From NCBI GenBank assembly GCA_902801765.1, contig CADCJO010000012.1, positions 1 to 50,575 on the forward strand: a DNA stretch of 50,575 bases, in the 5' to 3' direction. Position 1 is the first letter of the stretch, and each line of letters begins with the position of its first letter. This DNA is from an uncultured Eubacteriales bacterium (GTDB lineage: Bacteria; Bacillota; Clostridia; Christensenellales; Aristaeellaceae). Both the position numbers and the translations under genes were made by a program. A model generated the notes under the pieces. The model searched no databases. It saw nothing but the letters and a program-made list of their open reading frames with translations, and was not told where the DNA came from. Below, piece after piece: positions 16,163 through 24,915 of this stretch.

Positions 16163-17404
16163 ATGAGAAAGAACATCGGTTGGGTTCGGAAAACGTGCGG
16201 AGTGCTGCTGTCGCTGCTGACGGCGTGGATGATTTTTTCCCCCACCTCTCAAGCGCTGCGCGAATTACCGGAAATCTACCGCCTGAATGTAGGGGATTCT
16301 TACGCCTTCAAAGTGGGAACAGCGGTGCTCAGCAGCACGGACGAACGCCTGAATCTGAGCAACAACACGCTCACCGTCAAAGAAAAAGGAGAAGCGGACA
16401 TAGCCATCAACCTGTTCGGCCTCTTCCCCATCGGGCGGATGCGCGTACAGGCGGGAGACGAACGCCGCCTGATGCCCGGCGGTGCGGCGGTGGGCGTAGC
16501 GCTGGCTACCCGGGGCGTGCTGGTAATCGGGGTGTCAGATGTATCCGGAAAAAGTCCCGCCCAGAGCGCCGGACTCCGGGCGGGGGATATCATCCAATCC
16601 GTCAATGGCCAGGCAGTCAACAGCAGCCAGCATTTAGTGGAGCTGGTTTCCGCATCCAAAGGGGTGCCGCTGTCCCTGACCTTTGAAAGAAACGGCAGCA
16701 AGCGCACCGTCACCCTCCAGCCCACGCTGGATGCTTCCTCCGGCCTGTACCGCATGGGCGCGTGGGTGCGCGACAGCACGGCGGGCGTGGGTACGCTTTC
16801 CTATTATGACAGCGAAAACGGCTCCTACGGCGCCCTGGGCCACGCCATCAACGACAGCGACACCGGCAAGCTGCTGCCCGTGCGGGAAGGCTCTTTGCTG
16901 AAAGCGGATATCGTGGACGTGAAGAAGGGTCAGAAAGGCAATCCCGGCGAGCTGCGCGGCAGCTTTCTGCGGGATCAGGTGGTGCTGGGCAGTATCGAAG
17001 AAAACACCAGCCTGGGCATCTTCGGCGAACTGGACGCGCCGTATGTGAATCCCCTCTACCCCGACGGCCTGCCCATCGGTTTCCAGGAATCTGTCAGGAC
17101 CGGCCCTGCCACCATTCTGTCCACCGTTGGCGGCGAGGGCATCCAGGAATACAGCGTGGAAATCGTCCAGGCCAGCCGTCAGATGGCCCCATCCCAGAAA
17201 AGCATGATCCTGAAAGTCACCGACCCCCGCCTGCTGGAAACCACCGGCGGCATCGTGCAGGGCATGTCGGGCAGTCCGATCCTTCAAAACGGCCATATCG
17301 TGGGAGCAGTGACCCACGTGTTTGTGGATGACCCCACCCACGGATACGGGCTGTATATCGAATGGATGCTGGACGTGTCGGAAGCGCTGGATCACGCAGC
17401 GTAG
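16163..17404 (+). CDS. spoIVB: SpoIVB peptidase, sigma-K checkpoint signalling protease
   Basis: SpoIVB is a secreted serine protease of the forespore that starts activation of sigma-K in the mother cell. The 413-residue protein has an N-terminal membrane anchor (about 10-30), a PDZ domain (about 108-190, with QSAGLRAGDIIQSVNGQ) and a chymotrypsin-like domain. The triad can be assigned as His227 (GALGHAIND), Asp354 (KVTDPR) and Ser369 (GMSGSPI); the spacing equals that of the B. subtilis triad (127 and 15 residues). The start ATG has GAGGGAA upstream. Its presence in intact form supports a sporulating host. Confidence 0.95.
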   Translation: MRKNIGWVRKTCGVLLSLLTAWMIFSPTSQALRELPEIYRLNVGDSYAFKVGTAVLSSTDERLNLSNNTLTVKEKGEADIAINLFGLFPIGRMRVQAGDERRLMPGGAAVGVALATRGVLVIGVSDVSGKSPAQSAGLRAGDIIQSVNGQAVNSSQHLVELVSASKGVPLSLTFERNGSKRTVTLQPTLDASSGLYRMGAWVRDSTAGVGTLSYYDSENGSYGALGHAINDSDTGKLLPVREGSLLKADIVDVKKGQKGNPGELRGSFLRDQVVLGSIEENTSLGIFGELDAPYVNPLYPDGLPIGFQESVRTGPATILSTVGGEGIQEYSVEIVQASRQMAPSQKSMILKVTDPRLLETTGGIVQGMSGSPILQNGHIVGAVTHVFVDDPTHGYGLYIEWMLDVSEALDHAA

Positions 17405-17410
17405 CTAAAA

Positions 17411-17439
17411 AGGAACCGCTGCTTTTTCAGACGGTTCCT
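17411..17439 (+). other. Small hairpin after spoIVB
   Basis: AGGAACCG (17411-17418) pairs with CGGTTCCT (17432-17439), directly after the spoIVB stop. The loop carries the T-run, and no T-run follows the stem, so it is a weak terminator candidate. Confidence 0.4.
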
Positions 17440-17548
17440 CCAGAATGTCGGTAAAAGCCACGTATCAATGGGCCGCACTTTGAATCGCCGGGAGCCGGAG
17501 CACTCGGAAACCGGCACGCTGTTCCGTTTTCAGCGCAGGACAAACTGG

Positions 17549-17585
17549 CCCCCTGACAGAAGCGTCTGCCAGGGGGTCTTTTCTT
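17549..17585 (+). terminator. Intrinsic terminator between spoIVB and the AraC gene
   Basis: CCCCCTGACAGA (17549-17560) pairs with TCTGCCAGGGGG (17565-17576), followed by TCTTTTCTT on the plus strand. It separates the convergent ends of spoIVB and the AraC-type gene. Confidence 0.75.
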
Positions 17586-18507
17586 AGAAAATGGACTTAT
17601 CAGGCTGTGTCGCCAGCGTCATGCTGTAAATCGCGCGGTACTGGGAGGGCGTGCAGTTCTTGTGCTGCCGAAAAATGCGGTTGAAGGTCGCCATGCTGCC
17701 AAACCCCGAGGATTGGGCAATCTCGCGGATGGATTGATCGGTGCGCACCAGCAGATCCGACGCCACGTTCAGCCGTCTTCGGGTGAGGTATTCCGAAAAG
17801 GAGATGCCCGAAAACTGCTTGAACATCCGGGAGAAATAGTACTTGGAAAAGCCCGCGAACAGCGCCGCGTCCTCCAGGGACATTTCATCCATGTAATGCT
17901 CGTTGATGTAGGTGATGGCGCTGTTCATGATCGCCGGGTCGATGCTGTGCTGGGACATGTGCTGGGGCCCGGCGGTTTCCAGATAGTGACGCCCCAGAAG
18001 CGCGTACATTTGCAGCAGGTAGGAATAGCATTCGGTGTTCCACAGCAAATCCTTGCGGAAATAGCACGCCACCACCTCTTCCAGCAGTTTCACGACCTGG
18101 CCGCAGAGCGCATGATCGGCGTGCAGATAAATCGGCTGCTGCATCATGGCGCTGACGCTTGGAATATCCCGCAGGCTGAGCAGCGGGTTGGGCTCAAACA
18201 GCAGCAGATACCGCTGCGTATCCGGCGGCTCCGTCAGGGCGTGCATACATCCGGAGGGCAGAATCAGAACCTCGCCCGGCTGCACACGGAACACCTCGTC
18301 CTGCAGCTGATACACCACCAGGCCGCGGTGCGGCATAATGATTTCAACGGCGGAATGGCTGTGGTTGTCGTAATGGCTGGATACGTCGGACGCCCAGATG
18401 CGGATGGAAGAATGCTCCAGGTAGGTGATATACTCCTGGCGTCCCTGCAGGATGCGGAATCCATCCGGGAAACGGCTTTTGGCTTCGTTGGGATGCAGTT
18501 CGGACAT
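17584..18507 (-). CDS. AraC-family transcriptional regulator with cupin sensor domain
   Basis: The 307-residue protein has an N-terminal cupin-like sensory half (NHSHSAVEIIMPHRGLV, FRVQPGEVLILPSGCMHAL) and a C-terminal AraC DNA-binding domain with both helix-turn-helix units (SLEDAALFAGFSKYYFSRMF and SIREIAQSSGFGSMATFNRI). Such proteins usually activate nearby sugar genes when a sugar binds the cupin half. The ATG at 18507 is used because the upstream in-frame ATG at 18531 overlaps the AAAGGAGG site. It is the last gene of the importer operon, 42 bp after the permease, so it probably controls that importer. Confidence 0.92.
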   Translation of the reverse strand: MSELHPNEAKSRFPDGFRILQGRQEYITYLEHSSIRIWASDVSSHYDNHSHSAVEIIMPHRGLVVYQLQDEVFRVQPGEVLILPSGCMHALTEPPDTQRYLLLFEPNPLLSLRDIPSVSAMMQQPIYLHADHALCGQVVKLLEEVVACYFRKDLLWNTECYSYLLQMYALLGRHYLETAGPQHMSQHSIDPAIMNSAITYINEHYMDEMSLEDAALFAGFSKYYFSRMFKQFSGISFSEYLTRRRLNVASDLLVRTDQSIREIAQSSGFGSMATFNRIFRQHKNCTPSQYRAIYSMTLATQPDKSIF

Positions 18508-18549
18508 AGGCGGCCTTCTTCCTCCTTTCATCAGTGGGGATGGGCAGCA

Positions 18550-19470
18550 TCAGCCCTTCACGCTGCCCAGCGCCATACCGGTGACGAAATACTTTTGCAG
18601 GAAGGGATACACCACCAGGATGGGCACGGTGGAAATGACGGTGATGGCGCAGCGGATGGTGACCGGCGTGGTCAGGGTGGTGGATTTCAGGGCGTCGGCG
18701 CTGGTCTTGGCGGCATTGGCGCTGGCCTGGGTGGTGGCCAGCTTCATCTTCAGCAGGTACTGAAGGCTGTGCAGGTACTTCTGCCCGGCGCAGTACAGAT
18801 GGGTGTCGAACCAGCTGTTCCAGCTGCCCACGGCTACGAACAGGGCCACCGTCGCCAGCACGGGCGTGCACAGCGGGAAAATGATCTGCCAGTACACCCG
18901 GATGTCCCCCGCGCCGTCGATGCGGGCGGATTCCACCAGCGCGTCCGGAAGCCCGGCGATGTAGGTGCGGATGACGATCATGTTGAAGCAGGAGAACATG
19001 GTGGGGATGATATACACCCAGTAGCTCTTGGCCAGCCCCAGCGTTTTGGAAATCAGCAAGTAATTGGGAATCAGGCCGGCGTTGACGTACATGGTGAGCA
19101 CCATCACGACGGTGATGAACTTGCGCAGTACGTATTCTTTGCGTGACAGGGCGAAGGACAGCATTCCCGTCCAGAACAGGTTGAGCAGCGTGATGATCAC
19201 CGTTTTGGAGGCGGAGATCCACGCGGCCTGATAGACGGAGTTGTCCGCCATGATGGCTTCATAGCTCTTGAGGCTGAACACCCGGGGCCACAGGCCGATG
19301 CCGCCGCGCACGGCGTCAGTGCCCTCATTGAAGGAATAAGCCACCGTATTGATAACAGGATACAGCGTGATGAACATCAGCAGGCACAGCACGATGGTAT
19401 TCACGATGGGGAACGCGATATCCTGGCGCTTTCTTTTTCTGGGTTTCTGGTTCAATTCGATCGCGGACAT
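18550..19470 (-). CDS. ABC sugar importer permease, LplC/YtcP type
   Basis: The 306-residue integral membrane protein has six predicted helices and the EAA loop ALVESARIDGAGDIRVYWQI that docks on the ATPase. Length and sequence (NTIVLCLLMFITLYPV, LGLAKSYWVYIIPTMFSCFN) match the LplC/YtcP branch of carbohydrate permeases. The second ATG (19470) is preferred because AAAGGAGGGG lies 8 bases ahead. No ATPase gene is nearby; this branch commonly borrows a shared MsmX-type ATPase (established for Bacillus). Confidence 0.92.
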   Translation of the reverse strand: MSAIELNQKPRKRKRQDIAFPIVNTIVLCLLMFITLYPVINTVAYSFNEGTDAVRGGIGLWPRVFSLKSYEAIMADNSVYQAAWISASKTVIITLLNLFWTGMLSFALSRKEYVLRKFITVVMVLTMYVNAGLIPNYLLISKTLGLAKSYWVYIIPTMFSCFNMIVIRTYIAGLPDALVESARIDGAGDIRVYWQIIFPLCTPVLATVALFVAVGSWNSWFDTHLYCAGQKYLHSLQYLLKMKLATTQASANAAKTSADALKSTTLTTPVTIRCAITVISTVPILVVYPFLQKYFVTGMALGSVKG

Positions 19471-19484
19471 GCTCATCCCCTCCT

Positions 19485-20447
19485 TTAAATCAGCGTGTCT
19501 TCGCCCAGCCGCTTGGCCACAAAGTTAGCCCCGACAAGGAGAATGATGGCGATGACGCTCTTGAACATACCGGCGGCGGTAGCCACGCCGATATTGAGCT
19601 TCTCGGTGCCGTACTCCAGCACGAAAATATCGATGGTGGTGGAGAAGTCCCGGGTCAGGCCGCTGCCCAGCAGGTACTGGATTTCAAACCCGGCTTCCAG
19701 CAGATGGCCGATGTTCATGATCAGCAGGATCACGAAGGTGCTCTTGATGCCAGGAAGGGTGACGTGCAGGATGCGCTGGAAGCGGCCAGCGCCGTCGATG
19801 GAAGCCGCCTCGTACAGGCAGGGGTCGATGGCGGTCATGGCGGAGATGTAGATGATGGTGCCCCAGCCGACTTCCTTCCATACGTTGATCACGCCAACCA
19901 GCCACCAGAAGTATTTGCCCTCGCCCAGCCAGAATACAGGCTCCTTGATGATGCCCAGGCTGATGAGCAGCTCGTTCACGGGCCCGTTGCTGACGAAGAT
20001 ATTCTGCGCCATGCTGACCACGATAACCATAGACAGGAAGTGGGGCAGGTAGGTGACGGTCTGGACGGTGCGCTTGAAGCTGCGGTTGCGCACCTCGTTG
20101 AGCAGCACGGCCAGCAGGATGGCGGATACCGTGCCGAACACCAGGTTGATCACGCTCATCGCCAGGGTGTTGCGCATGCTCTGCCAGAAGTCCGCCCGGC
20201 CGAACAGCCATTTGAAGTTTTCCAGCCCGATATAAGGCGTGATGCCCTTGGCGATGTTTTTCTTGTTCGTGTAGTCGAGGAAAGCGTTGATCCAGCCCCA
20301 CATGGGCGCGTAGTTGAACAAAAGCACATACAGCAGCATCGGCACGGACATCAGCGCCAGCTGCCACTGCTTGCCCAGCGTACGGAAAAAGCCGTGCTTA
20401 TGCTCCGGTGCCAGCGCGCCTTGGGCCTTCTTAGAGATGTCGGTCAT
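19485..20447 (-). CDS. ABC sugar importer permease, LplB/YteP type
   Basis: The 320-residue partner permease has an N-terminal cytoplasmic stretch and then six predicted helices with the EAA loop LYEAASIDGAGRFQRILHVTL. YNAPMWGWINAF-like opening (FNYAPMWGWINAFLDY) is typical of the LplB/YteP group, whose members take up oligosaccharides such as oligogalacturonides or mannooligosaccharides. It lies 14 bp ahead of the second permease and behind a terminator-like hairpin that follows the binding-protein gene. The sugar cannot be named because no glycosidase is linked. Confidence 0.92.
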   Translation of the reverse strand: MTDISKKAQGALAPEHKHGFFRTLGKQWQLALMSVPMLLYVLLFNYAPMWGWINAFLDYTNKKNIAKGITPYIGLENFKWLFGRADFWQSMRNTLAMSVINLVFGTVSAILLAVLLNEVRNRSFKRTVQTVTYLPHFLSMVIVVSMAQNIFVSNGPVNELLISLGIIKEPVFWLGEGKYFWWLVGVINVWKEVGWGTIIYISAMTAIDPCLYEAASIDGAGRFQRILHVTLPGIKSTFVILLIMNIGHLLEAGFEIQYLLGSGLTRDFSTTIDIFVLEYGTEKLNIGVATAAGMFKSVIAIILLVGANFVAKRLGEDTLI

Positions 20448-20460
20448 GGCTGACAGCCCC

Positions 20461-20504
20461 TTTCTGAAAAAACCCGGGGGGAGAGATCAGGTCTCTCCCC
20501 CCGG
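20461..20504 (-). terminator. Terminator-like hairpin between binding protein and permeases
   Basis: On the minus strand a perfect 13-bp stem (CCGGGGGGAGAGA and its complement, loop of 5) is followed at once by GTTTTTTC. It lies after the solute-binding-protein stop and before the LplB ribosome binding site. Partial read-through would give more binding protein than permease, as known for other ABC operons. Confidence 0.85.
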
Positions 20505-20519
20505 CTGAACATCAGGCGA

Positions 20520-22199
20520 TTATTCGCCGAGCACCTTGGCTACTTCGTCCAGCACAGCCTGCTGCATGAAATTGCCGAAAGCGGTGGCGCTGGGGGTGAT
20601 TTCTTCAACGAAAGCATCCCACTTGGCGTCGAATTCAGCAGGATCGCACATGATCAGTTCGGGCAGGCGCTGATCCTGGATCTTGAGGAAGTCAGTGTGT
20701 TCGGTGTCCACGGGATCATAGTTGATCTGCCAGGCTTCGCCGTAGGGAGCCAGCTCGATGGGCGGATTCACGAAATCGGCCCACTTGGAATAGCCGTAGT
20801 GGCTGAGGAATTCTTTGTCATAATCGTTCATCATGCCAAAGACGATTTCGTTCTGGTTGCCGGGTTCCCAGCAGTTGCCGGCAGTGACGACCTTGTCGCC
20901 CACCTGGATGTCGTTCATGATCCAGCCCTGCTTCTTGGGGCTGCTCTGAGTGAACGCTTCCGCCTTGTTGGCCAGCTTCCAGGTCGCGTTCTGGGTGTTG
21001 TCATACTGCTCCTGGGTCATCAGCAGGCGGCCGTTTTCGATGTAGTAGTCTTCGCCTTCAATGCCCCAGTTGAAGATCAGCTGCCATTCGTCGGAGAGCA
21101 TTTCTTCCCACATATTCACGATGCGTTCGGGATACTGGCAGTTCACGGAGATGCCGAAGCCGCGGCGCACATTGGGCAGGGAGCCGTTCAGATAATGTTC
21201 TTCGATTTCCTTGCCGTCCACATATTCGGGGTCATACACCAGGCCCAGCGCCACGTAGGTGTTTTCAAACATCTTGGCGTCCAGCAGGGCGGAGGTGGCG
21301 GTGCCGAAGTCCCAAGCCTGGTCGAACATGCCAAGCACGATGCCCTGAGACAACTGGGCGATGTACTGGTCATAGGTCATGGGGAAGGTGTCGCGGCTGA
21401 TGAGGCCCTTGTGGAATTCTTCGTTCAGCTTCTGATAATAAGCCTTAGCATAGGGCTTGTCGATGAAGGTTTCGGTGTGGAAGTCGCTGGTGCTCACGTC
21501 GATCAGCACTTCGCCGTCATTGGGGCGGCCCATCAGGTGCTGCACGGGGTTGATCAGGCAGAAGTGGCGCCAGTCTTCGCACAGGATGTCAAAGCCGATG
21601 TAGGGCGTGCCGTCCGCGTTGGTGGGGTTGGCAGCCAGGAACTTTTCGATGACGTCGAAGTATTCGTTCAGGGTGTGGATCTGGGGATATCCGGCCCAGG
21701 CCATGACCTGCTTCTGGAGGAAGAAGGCGGGGCCGCCCACGCTCAGAGCGATCTGCTCGCCGTCCGCCAGGCCGTAGTTGGGGATGATGTAGAGCACGTC
21801 ATTGCCGTTCTCATCCTTTTCGATCAGGCGGGCTTTCTGGGGCTCAATGTGCGCCCAGAGACGGGGGGTCTTTTCGGGGGAAACATAGTCCAGCAGGTTG
21901 ATCAGCGCGCCGCCGTCGATGATCAGGTCCGCGCTGTTGCCGCCGTCGAACAGGTCCGGATAATCCTGGCCGAAAATCTTCAGGCCCAGGGTTTCATCCA
22001 GGTTGCCGGCAAGGAATTCAAACTCGAATTTCACGCCGAATTTTTCTTCGATCAGCTTGTAGATCTTGTTGTCCGCAGTGGGCTGGTCGCCGGGGTCGCC
22101 GCGGAAAACGGTAATGGTGATGGGTTCTTCCGCCAGCGCCGCGGGCAGCATGGACAGAACCAGCACCAGGGCCAACAGGGCAGCCAGGAACTTCTTCAT
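20520..22199 (-). CDS. Extracellular solute-binding protein of the LipO/YtcQ sugar importer family
   Basis: The 559-residue secreted protein captures the substrate for the LplB/LplC permeases. It has a signal peptide (about 1-23, cleaved after ALA) without a lipobox cysteine, then the family opening ITVFRGDPGDQPTADNKIYK. Its length of about 560 residues fits the large binding proteins of this branch. The missing lipidation site is unusual for a binding protein of a Gram-positive-type cell; it may stay bound in another way. ATG has AAGGAGG 7 bases ahead. It is first in the operon. Confidence 0.9.
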   Translation of the reverse strand: MKKFLAALLALVLVLSMLPAALAEEPITITVFRGDPGDQPTADNKIYKLIEEKFGVKFEFEFLAGNLDETLGLKIFGQDYPDLFDGGNSADLIIDGGALINLLDYVSPEKTPRLWAHIEPQKARLIEKDENGNDVLYIIPNYGLADGEQIALSVGGPAFFLQKQVMAWAGYPQIHTLNEYFDVIEKFLAANPTNADGTPYIGFDILCEDWRHFCLINPVQHLMGRPNDGEVLIDVSTSDFHTETFIDKPYAKAYYQKLNEEFHKGLISRDTFPMTYDQYIAQLSQGIVLGMFDQAWDFGTATSALLDAKMFENTYVALGLVYDPEYVDGKEIEEHYLNGSLPNVRRGFGISVNCQYPERIVNMWEEMLSDEWQLIFNWGIEGEDYYIENGRLLMTQEQYDNTQNATWKLANKAEAFTQSSPKKQGWIMNDIQVGDKVVTAGNCWEPGNQNEIVFGMMNDYDKEFLSHYGYSKWADFVNPPIELAPYGEAWQINYDPVDTEHTDFLKIQDQRLPELIMCDPAEFDAKWDAFVEEITPSATAFGNFMQQAVLDEVAKVLGE

Positions 22200-22246
22200 C
22201 TTTCATTCCTCCTTACGATTTGGGCATTTCTGCGCCCGATGCTATT

Positions 22247-22275
22247 ATTATGCTCAAATCGTGCGCCGCCGGCAA
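22247..22275 (-). promoter_or_regulatory. Promoter of the LplB/LplC importer operon
   Basis: On the minus strand TTGCCG (22270-22275) and CATAAT (22247-22252) are 17 bp apart, about 48 bp before the binding-protein start. The rest of the 670-bp gap between the divergent operons (to 22796) holds AT-rich DNA without a gene I can support. Confidence 0.6.
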
Positions 22276-22796
22276 TTGATAATCAGGTATAGAATGCTCA
22301 ATTGTTGCGATGATTCTATTCATCTCTTGCAATATAAACAAATAAAAAACGATTTGACGCATGTATTATACAGCAATTATTCGACCGTTTCAATATAGAT
22401 CAATAAATTTCTGGCATGTACAATCTGGCATTCCACCATGACTGAAAGCGAAGGCTTGAACCCGGCAAAAAAGGACAATATCCAGTATAAAAGGGACATA
22501 AACCGCCGTTATTGCTTGTTTTTTCGGACATTTGGCAGCTGCGCTCTCCGATGCCATTTTGACCAATCTTTTGGGCCATGAATAAAAATGTAAATTTTTA
22601 TGGTCTTTGTGCAAATCTTGCGATTCTCCTTGCCACATTCTGACAACCGAAAAGCTCATCCTGTGCTACCGGACCATCCTTGCCTCAAAGGAACATGATT
22701 TGTCGGAGGCTCAGGAATGATAGAATGAAAGTCGAACAATTTCCCTTGAACGCTTTAAAAAGGTCTATCTACCTTCTTTTCTTTCTGGATTGATCG

Positions 22797-22828
22797 TTGA
22801 CGGCTCCGGGTTTTCATGGTAATATAAT
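22797..22828 (+). promoter_or_regulatory. Promoter of the PotABCD-like importer
   Basis: TTGACG (22797-22802) is followed after 17 bp by TAATAT (22820-22825), which overlaps a perfect TATAAT (22823-22828, 20 bp from the -35). Transcription would start close to the PurBox-like site. Confidence 0.6.
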
Positions 22829-22833
22829 GATGT

Positions 22834-22847
22834 TTTCCGAACGTTCA
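22834..22847. promoter_or_regulatory. PurBox-like site at the importer promoter
   Basis: TTT followed by CCGAACGTTCA repeats the core of the site ahead of purE (CCGAACGTTC, identical over 10 bases). It sits just downstream of the -10 box, near the expected transcription start, where a bound repressor would block initiation. Confidence 0.55.
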
Positions 22848-22870
22848 CTTGAAGTGGGAGGGCGGTCACG

Positions 22871-23710
22871 ATGTTGAGGGACAGAATGGGAAAGCGGGTT
22901 TGGCTGCTGCTGATCCTGCCCGGCGCGCTGTTTGTGGCCGTGTTCATGCTGATCCCTCTGTTCTCCATCGTCATTTCCACCTTTTTCCCCGAAAATACCT
23001 TTACGCTGAATAACTATGGAAAGCTGCTGGAAAGCGTGTATTTTCAGCAGGTGTTCGGCCGCAGCGTGCGCCTGAGCCTGCTGAGCACGCTTTTATGCGC
23101 GCTGCTGGGCTTCCCCTGCGCCTATTACATCAGCCGCTATTCCAGGCATAAGGGCGTGATGATGGCGCTGGCAGTGTTCCCGCTGTTCACCAGCCCGGTC
23201 ATCCGCTCCTTCAGCTGGATGGTCATTCTGGGCCGCAAGGGCATCGTGAACCAGTTTCTGGTGAACGTGGGCCTGTTCTCCCGGCCCCAGTCCCTGCTGT
23301 ACAATGAGTTTTCCATGACCGTGGGCTTTGTGCAGCTGTTCCTGCCCCAGATGATTTTATCGCTCCTGGGCGTGATGGATTCCATCCCGGAGGATTTGAC
23401 CGAAGCGGCGGGAAGTTTAGGCGCGCCGAAGCTGACCGCGTTCCTGCGCATCGTGTTCCCGCTGAGCGTGTCCGGTTTGGTGACCGGCGCCGTGCTGGTC
23501 TTTACCGGCTGCATGACTGCCTACACCACGCCCCAGCTCCTGGGTGCCACCGACACCCAGGTGCTTTCCACCATGGTCTATCAGTACGCCATGAGCCTGC
23601 GCGACTGGGTGCAGGCCTCCGCCGTGGCCATGGTGATGATCGTGGTCACCATGCTGGTGTCCGGGGTTTTCAACCATTTGAGCAAAAAGATCAATCCTTT
23701 AGCGACGTAA
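22871..23710 (+). CDS. potB: ABC importer permease, PotB-like
   Basis: The 279-residue membrane protein has six predicted helices and the EAA loop LTEAAGSLGAPKLTAFLRIV of the spermidine/putrescine (Pot) permease family. It forms the channel with the PotC-like protein encoded 2.7 kb downstream. The ATG follows GGGAGGGCGGTCACG. The Pot family also moves other cations, thiamine and some purine-related or opine compounds, so polyamine specificity is not proven. A family A hairpin follows its stop codon. Confidence 0.88.
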   Translation: MLRDRMGKRVWLLLILPGALFVAVFMLIPLFSIVISTFFPENTFTLNNYGKLLESVYFQQVFGRSVRLSLLSTLLCALLGFPCAYYISRYSRHKGVMMALAVFPLFTSPVIRSFSWMVILGRKGIVNQFLVNVGLFSRPQSLLYNEFSMTVGFVQLFLPQMILSLLGVMDSIPEDLTEAAGSLGAPKLTAFLRIVFPLSVSGLVTGAVLVFTGCMTAYTTPQLLGATDTQVLSTMVYQYAMSLRDWVQASAVAMVMIVVTMLVSGVFNHLSKKINPLAT

Positions 23711-23726
23711 AAGAGACGAAGTTCCT

Positions 23727-23786
23727 GGGGGAAACCGCTCTTTGTAGCCAAAGAGCGGTTTCCCCCAAGCCCCCTTCCGAGAAAGC
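23727..23786 (+). repeat. 3'-end hairpin repeat (family A) after the PotB-like gene
   Basis: The stem with arm GGGGGAAACCGCTCTTTG starts 16 bases after the TAA and is followed by AGCCCCCTTCCGAGAAAGC. It lies inside the importer operon, between permease and ATPase genes, in the sense orientation. Confidence 0.88.
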
Positions 23787-23857
23787 TGTAAAGGGAGATT
23801 ATCCTTAGAGCAATCGGGTACATTTGTTAGAATCGATAAATAGTGGAGGAATGAACC

Positions 23858-24901
23858 ATGCCGCTGCTGGAACTGAAAAACATCACCGCCGGATATGGCA
23901 AAAACATCATCCTGCGGGACTTCAACCTGCAAGTGGAGCGGGGCCAGTTCGTGAGCCTGCTGGGTTCCTCCGGCTGCGGAAAGACCACCACCCTGCGGCT
24001 GATCGCCGGTTTTTCGGAACCGAACGCGGGCAGCATCATTTTCGACGGGCGGGACATTACCCACGTGCCCCTGCACAAGCGAAACTTCGGCTTCGTGTTC
24101 CAAAGCTACGCCCTGTTCCCCCACATGACGGTGTTTGACAACGTGGCCTTCGGCCTGAAAATGCGCAAAGTCTCTAAAGAAGAAACGAAGCGGCGGGTCA
24201 TGGAAATGCTGGCCTTGGTGGATCTGAACGGCTTTGAAAAGCGCTATCCCCGGGAAATGAGCGGCGGGCAGCGTCAGCGCGTAGCCCTGGCCCGGGCCAT
24301 GGTGATCCGGCCCGATCTGATGCTCTTTGACGAGCCCCTTTCCAACCTGGACGCCAAGCTGCGGGTGAAAATGCGGGTGGAGATCCGCCGCATCCAGCAG
24401 GAGCTGGGCTTCACCGCTATTTACGTGACCCACGATCAGGAGGAATGCTTCGCCATTTCCGATCAGGTGGCCATCATGAACCAGGGCGTGATCGAGCAGA
24501 TGGATTCCCCCGCCCACATTTTCAACGGCCCCAAGACCGAATTCATCGCCCATTTCGTGGGCTTTGAAAACTTCTTCGATCTCACCCGTCAGAACGGCTC
24601 TCTCACCACCGCCAGTGGCGCTGTTATGGCCGTCGCCTCCGACCGGCCCGGCGAACGCTTCAAGGCCTGCATCCGGCCGGAGGACGTGCAGATTCATCCC
24701 GCGGAGGCCGACGTACCCAACGCCCTGCCCGGCGAAGTGCTGGTGACCACCTTCCTGGGCCGGAACATCCAGTACAACGTGCGCACGCCCGTCGGCGAAT
24801 TCGCCGTGAAGGCGGAGCAAGGAAACGTTTATTCCATCGGGTCCGGCGTGACGCTGAGCCTGATTGCGAATAAAATCATTCTCATCGATTCCAAGGAATA
24901 A
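23858..24901 (+). CDS. potA: ABC importer ATPase, PotA-like
   Basis: The 347-residue ATPase powers the Pot-like importer. It shows Walker A GSSGCGKTT, the Q-loop FVFQSYALFPHM, the signature MSGGQRQR, Walker B LMLFDEPLSNLD and the switch His in VTHDQEE. A C-terminal TOBE domain (about 275-347, with ACIRPEDVQIH) matches PotA-type proteins, where it often has a regulatory role. ATG has GGAGGA upstream; 14 bp separate it from the binding-protein gene. Confidence 0.93.
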   Translation: MPLLELKNITAGYGKNIILRDFNLQVERGQFVSLLGSSGCGKTTTLRLIAGFSEPNAGSIIFDGRDITHVPLHKRNFGFVFQSYALFPHMTVFDNVAFGLKMRKVSKEETKRRVMEMLALVDLNGFEKRYPREMSGGQRQRVALARAMVIRPDLMLFDEPLSNLDAKLRVKMRVEIRRIQQELGFTAIYVTHDQEECFAISDQVAIMNQGVIEQMDSPAHIFNGPKTEFIAHFVGFENFFDLTRQNGSLTTASGAVMAVASDRPGERFKACIRPEDVQIHPAEADVPNALPGEVLVTTFLGRNIQYNVRTPVGEFAVKAEQGNVYSIGSGVTLSLIANKIILIDSKE

Positions 24902-24915
24902 GGAGGAACAACCCC

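Noticed and set aside
18550-22199. Missing ATPase as a sign of a broken importer
   Set aside because: Importers of this branch normally use a shared ATPase encoded elsewhere, so the absence is expected.
22390-22659. 89-codon frame on the minus strand between the two transporter operons
   Set aside because: No ribosome binding site, no family and no conserved-looking composition; left as non-coding.
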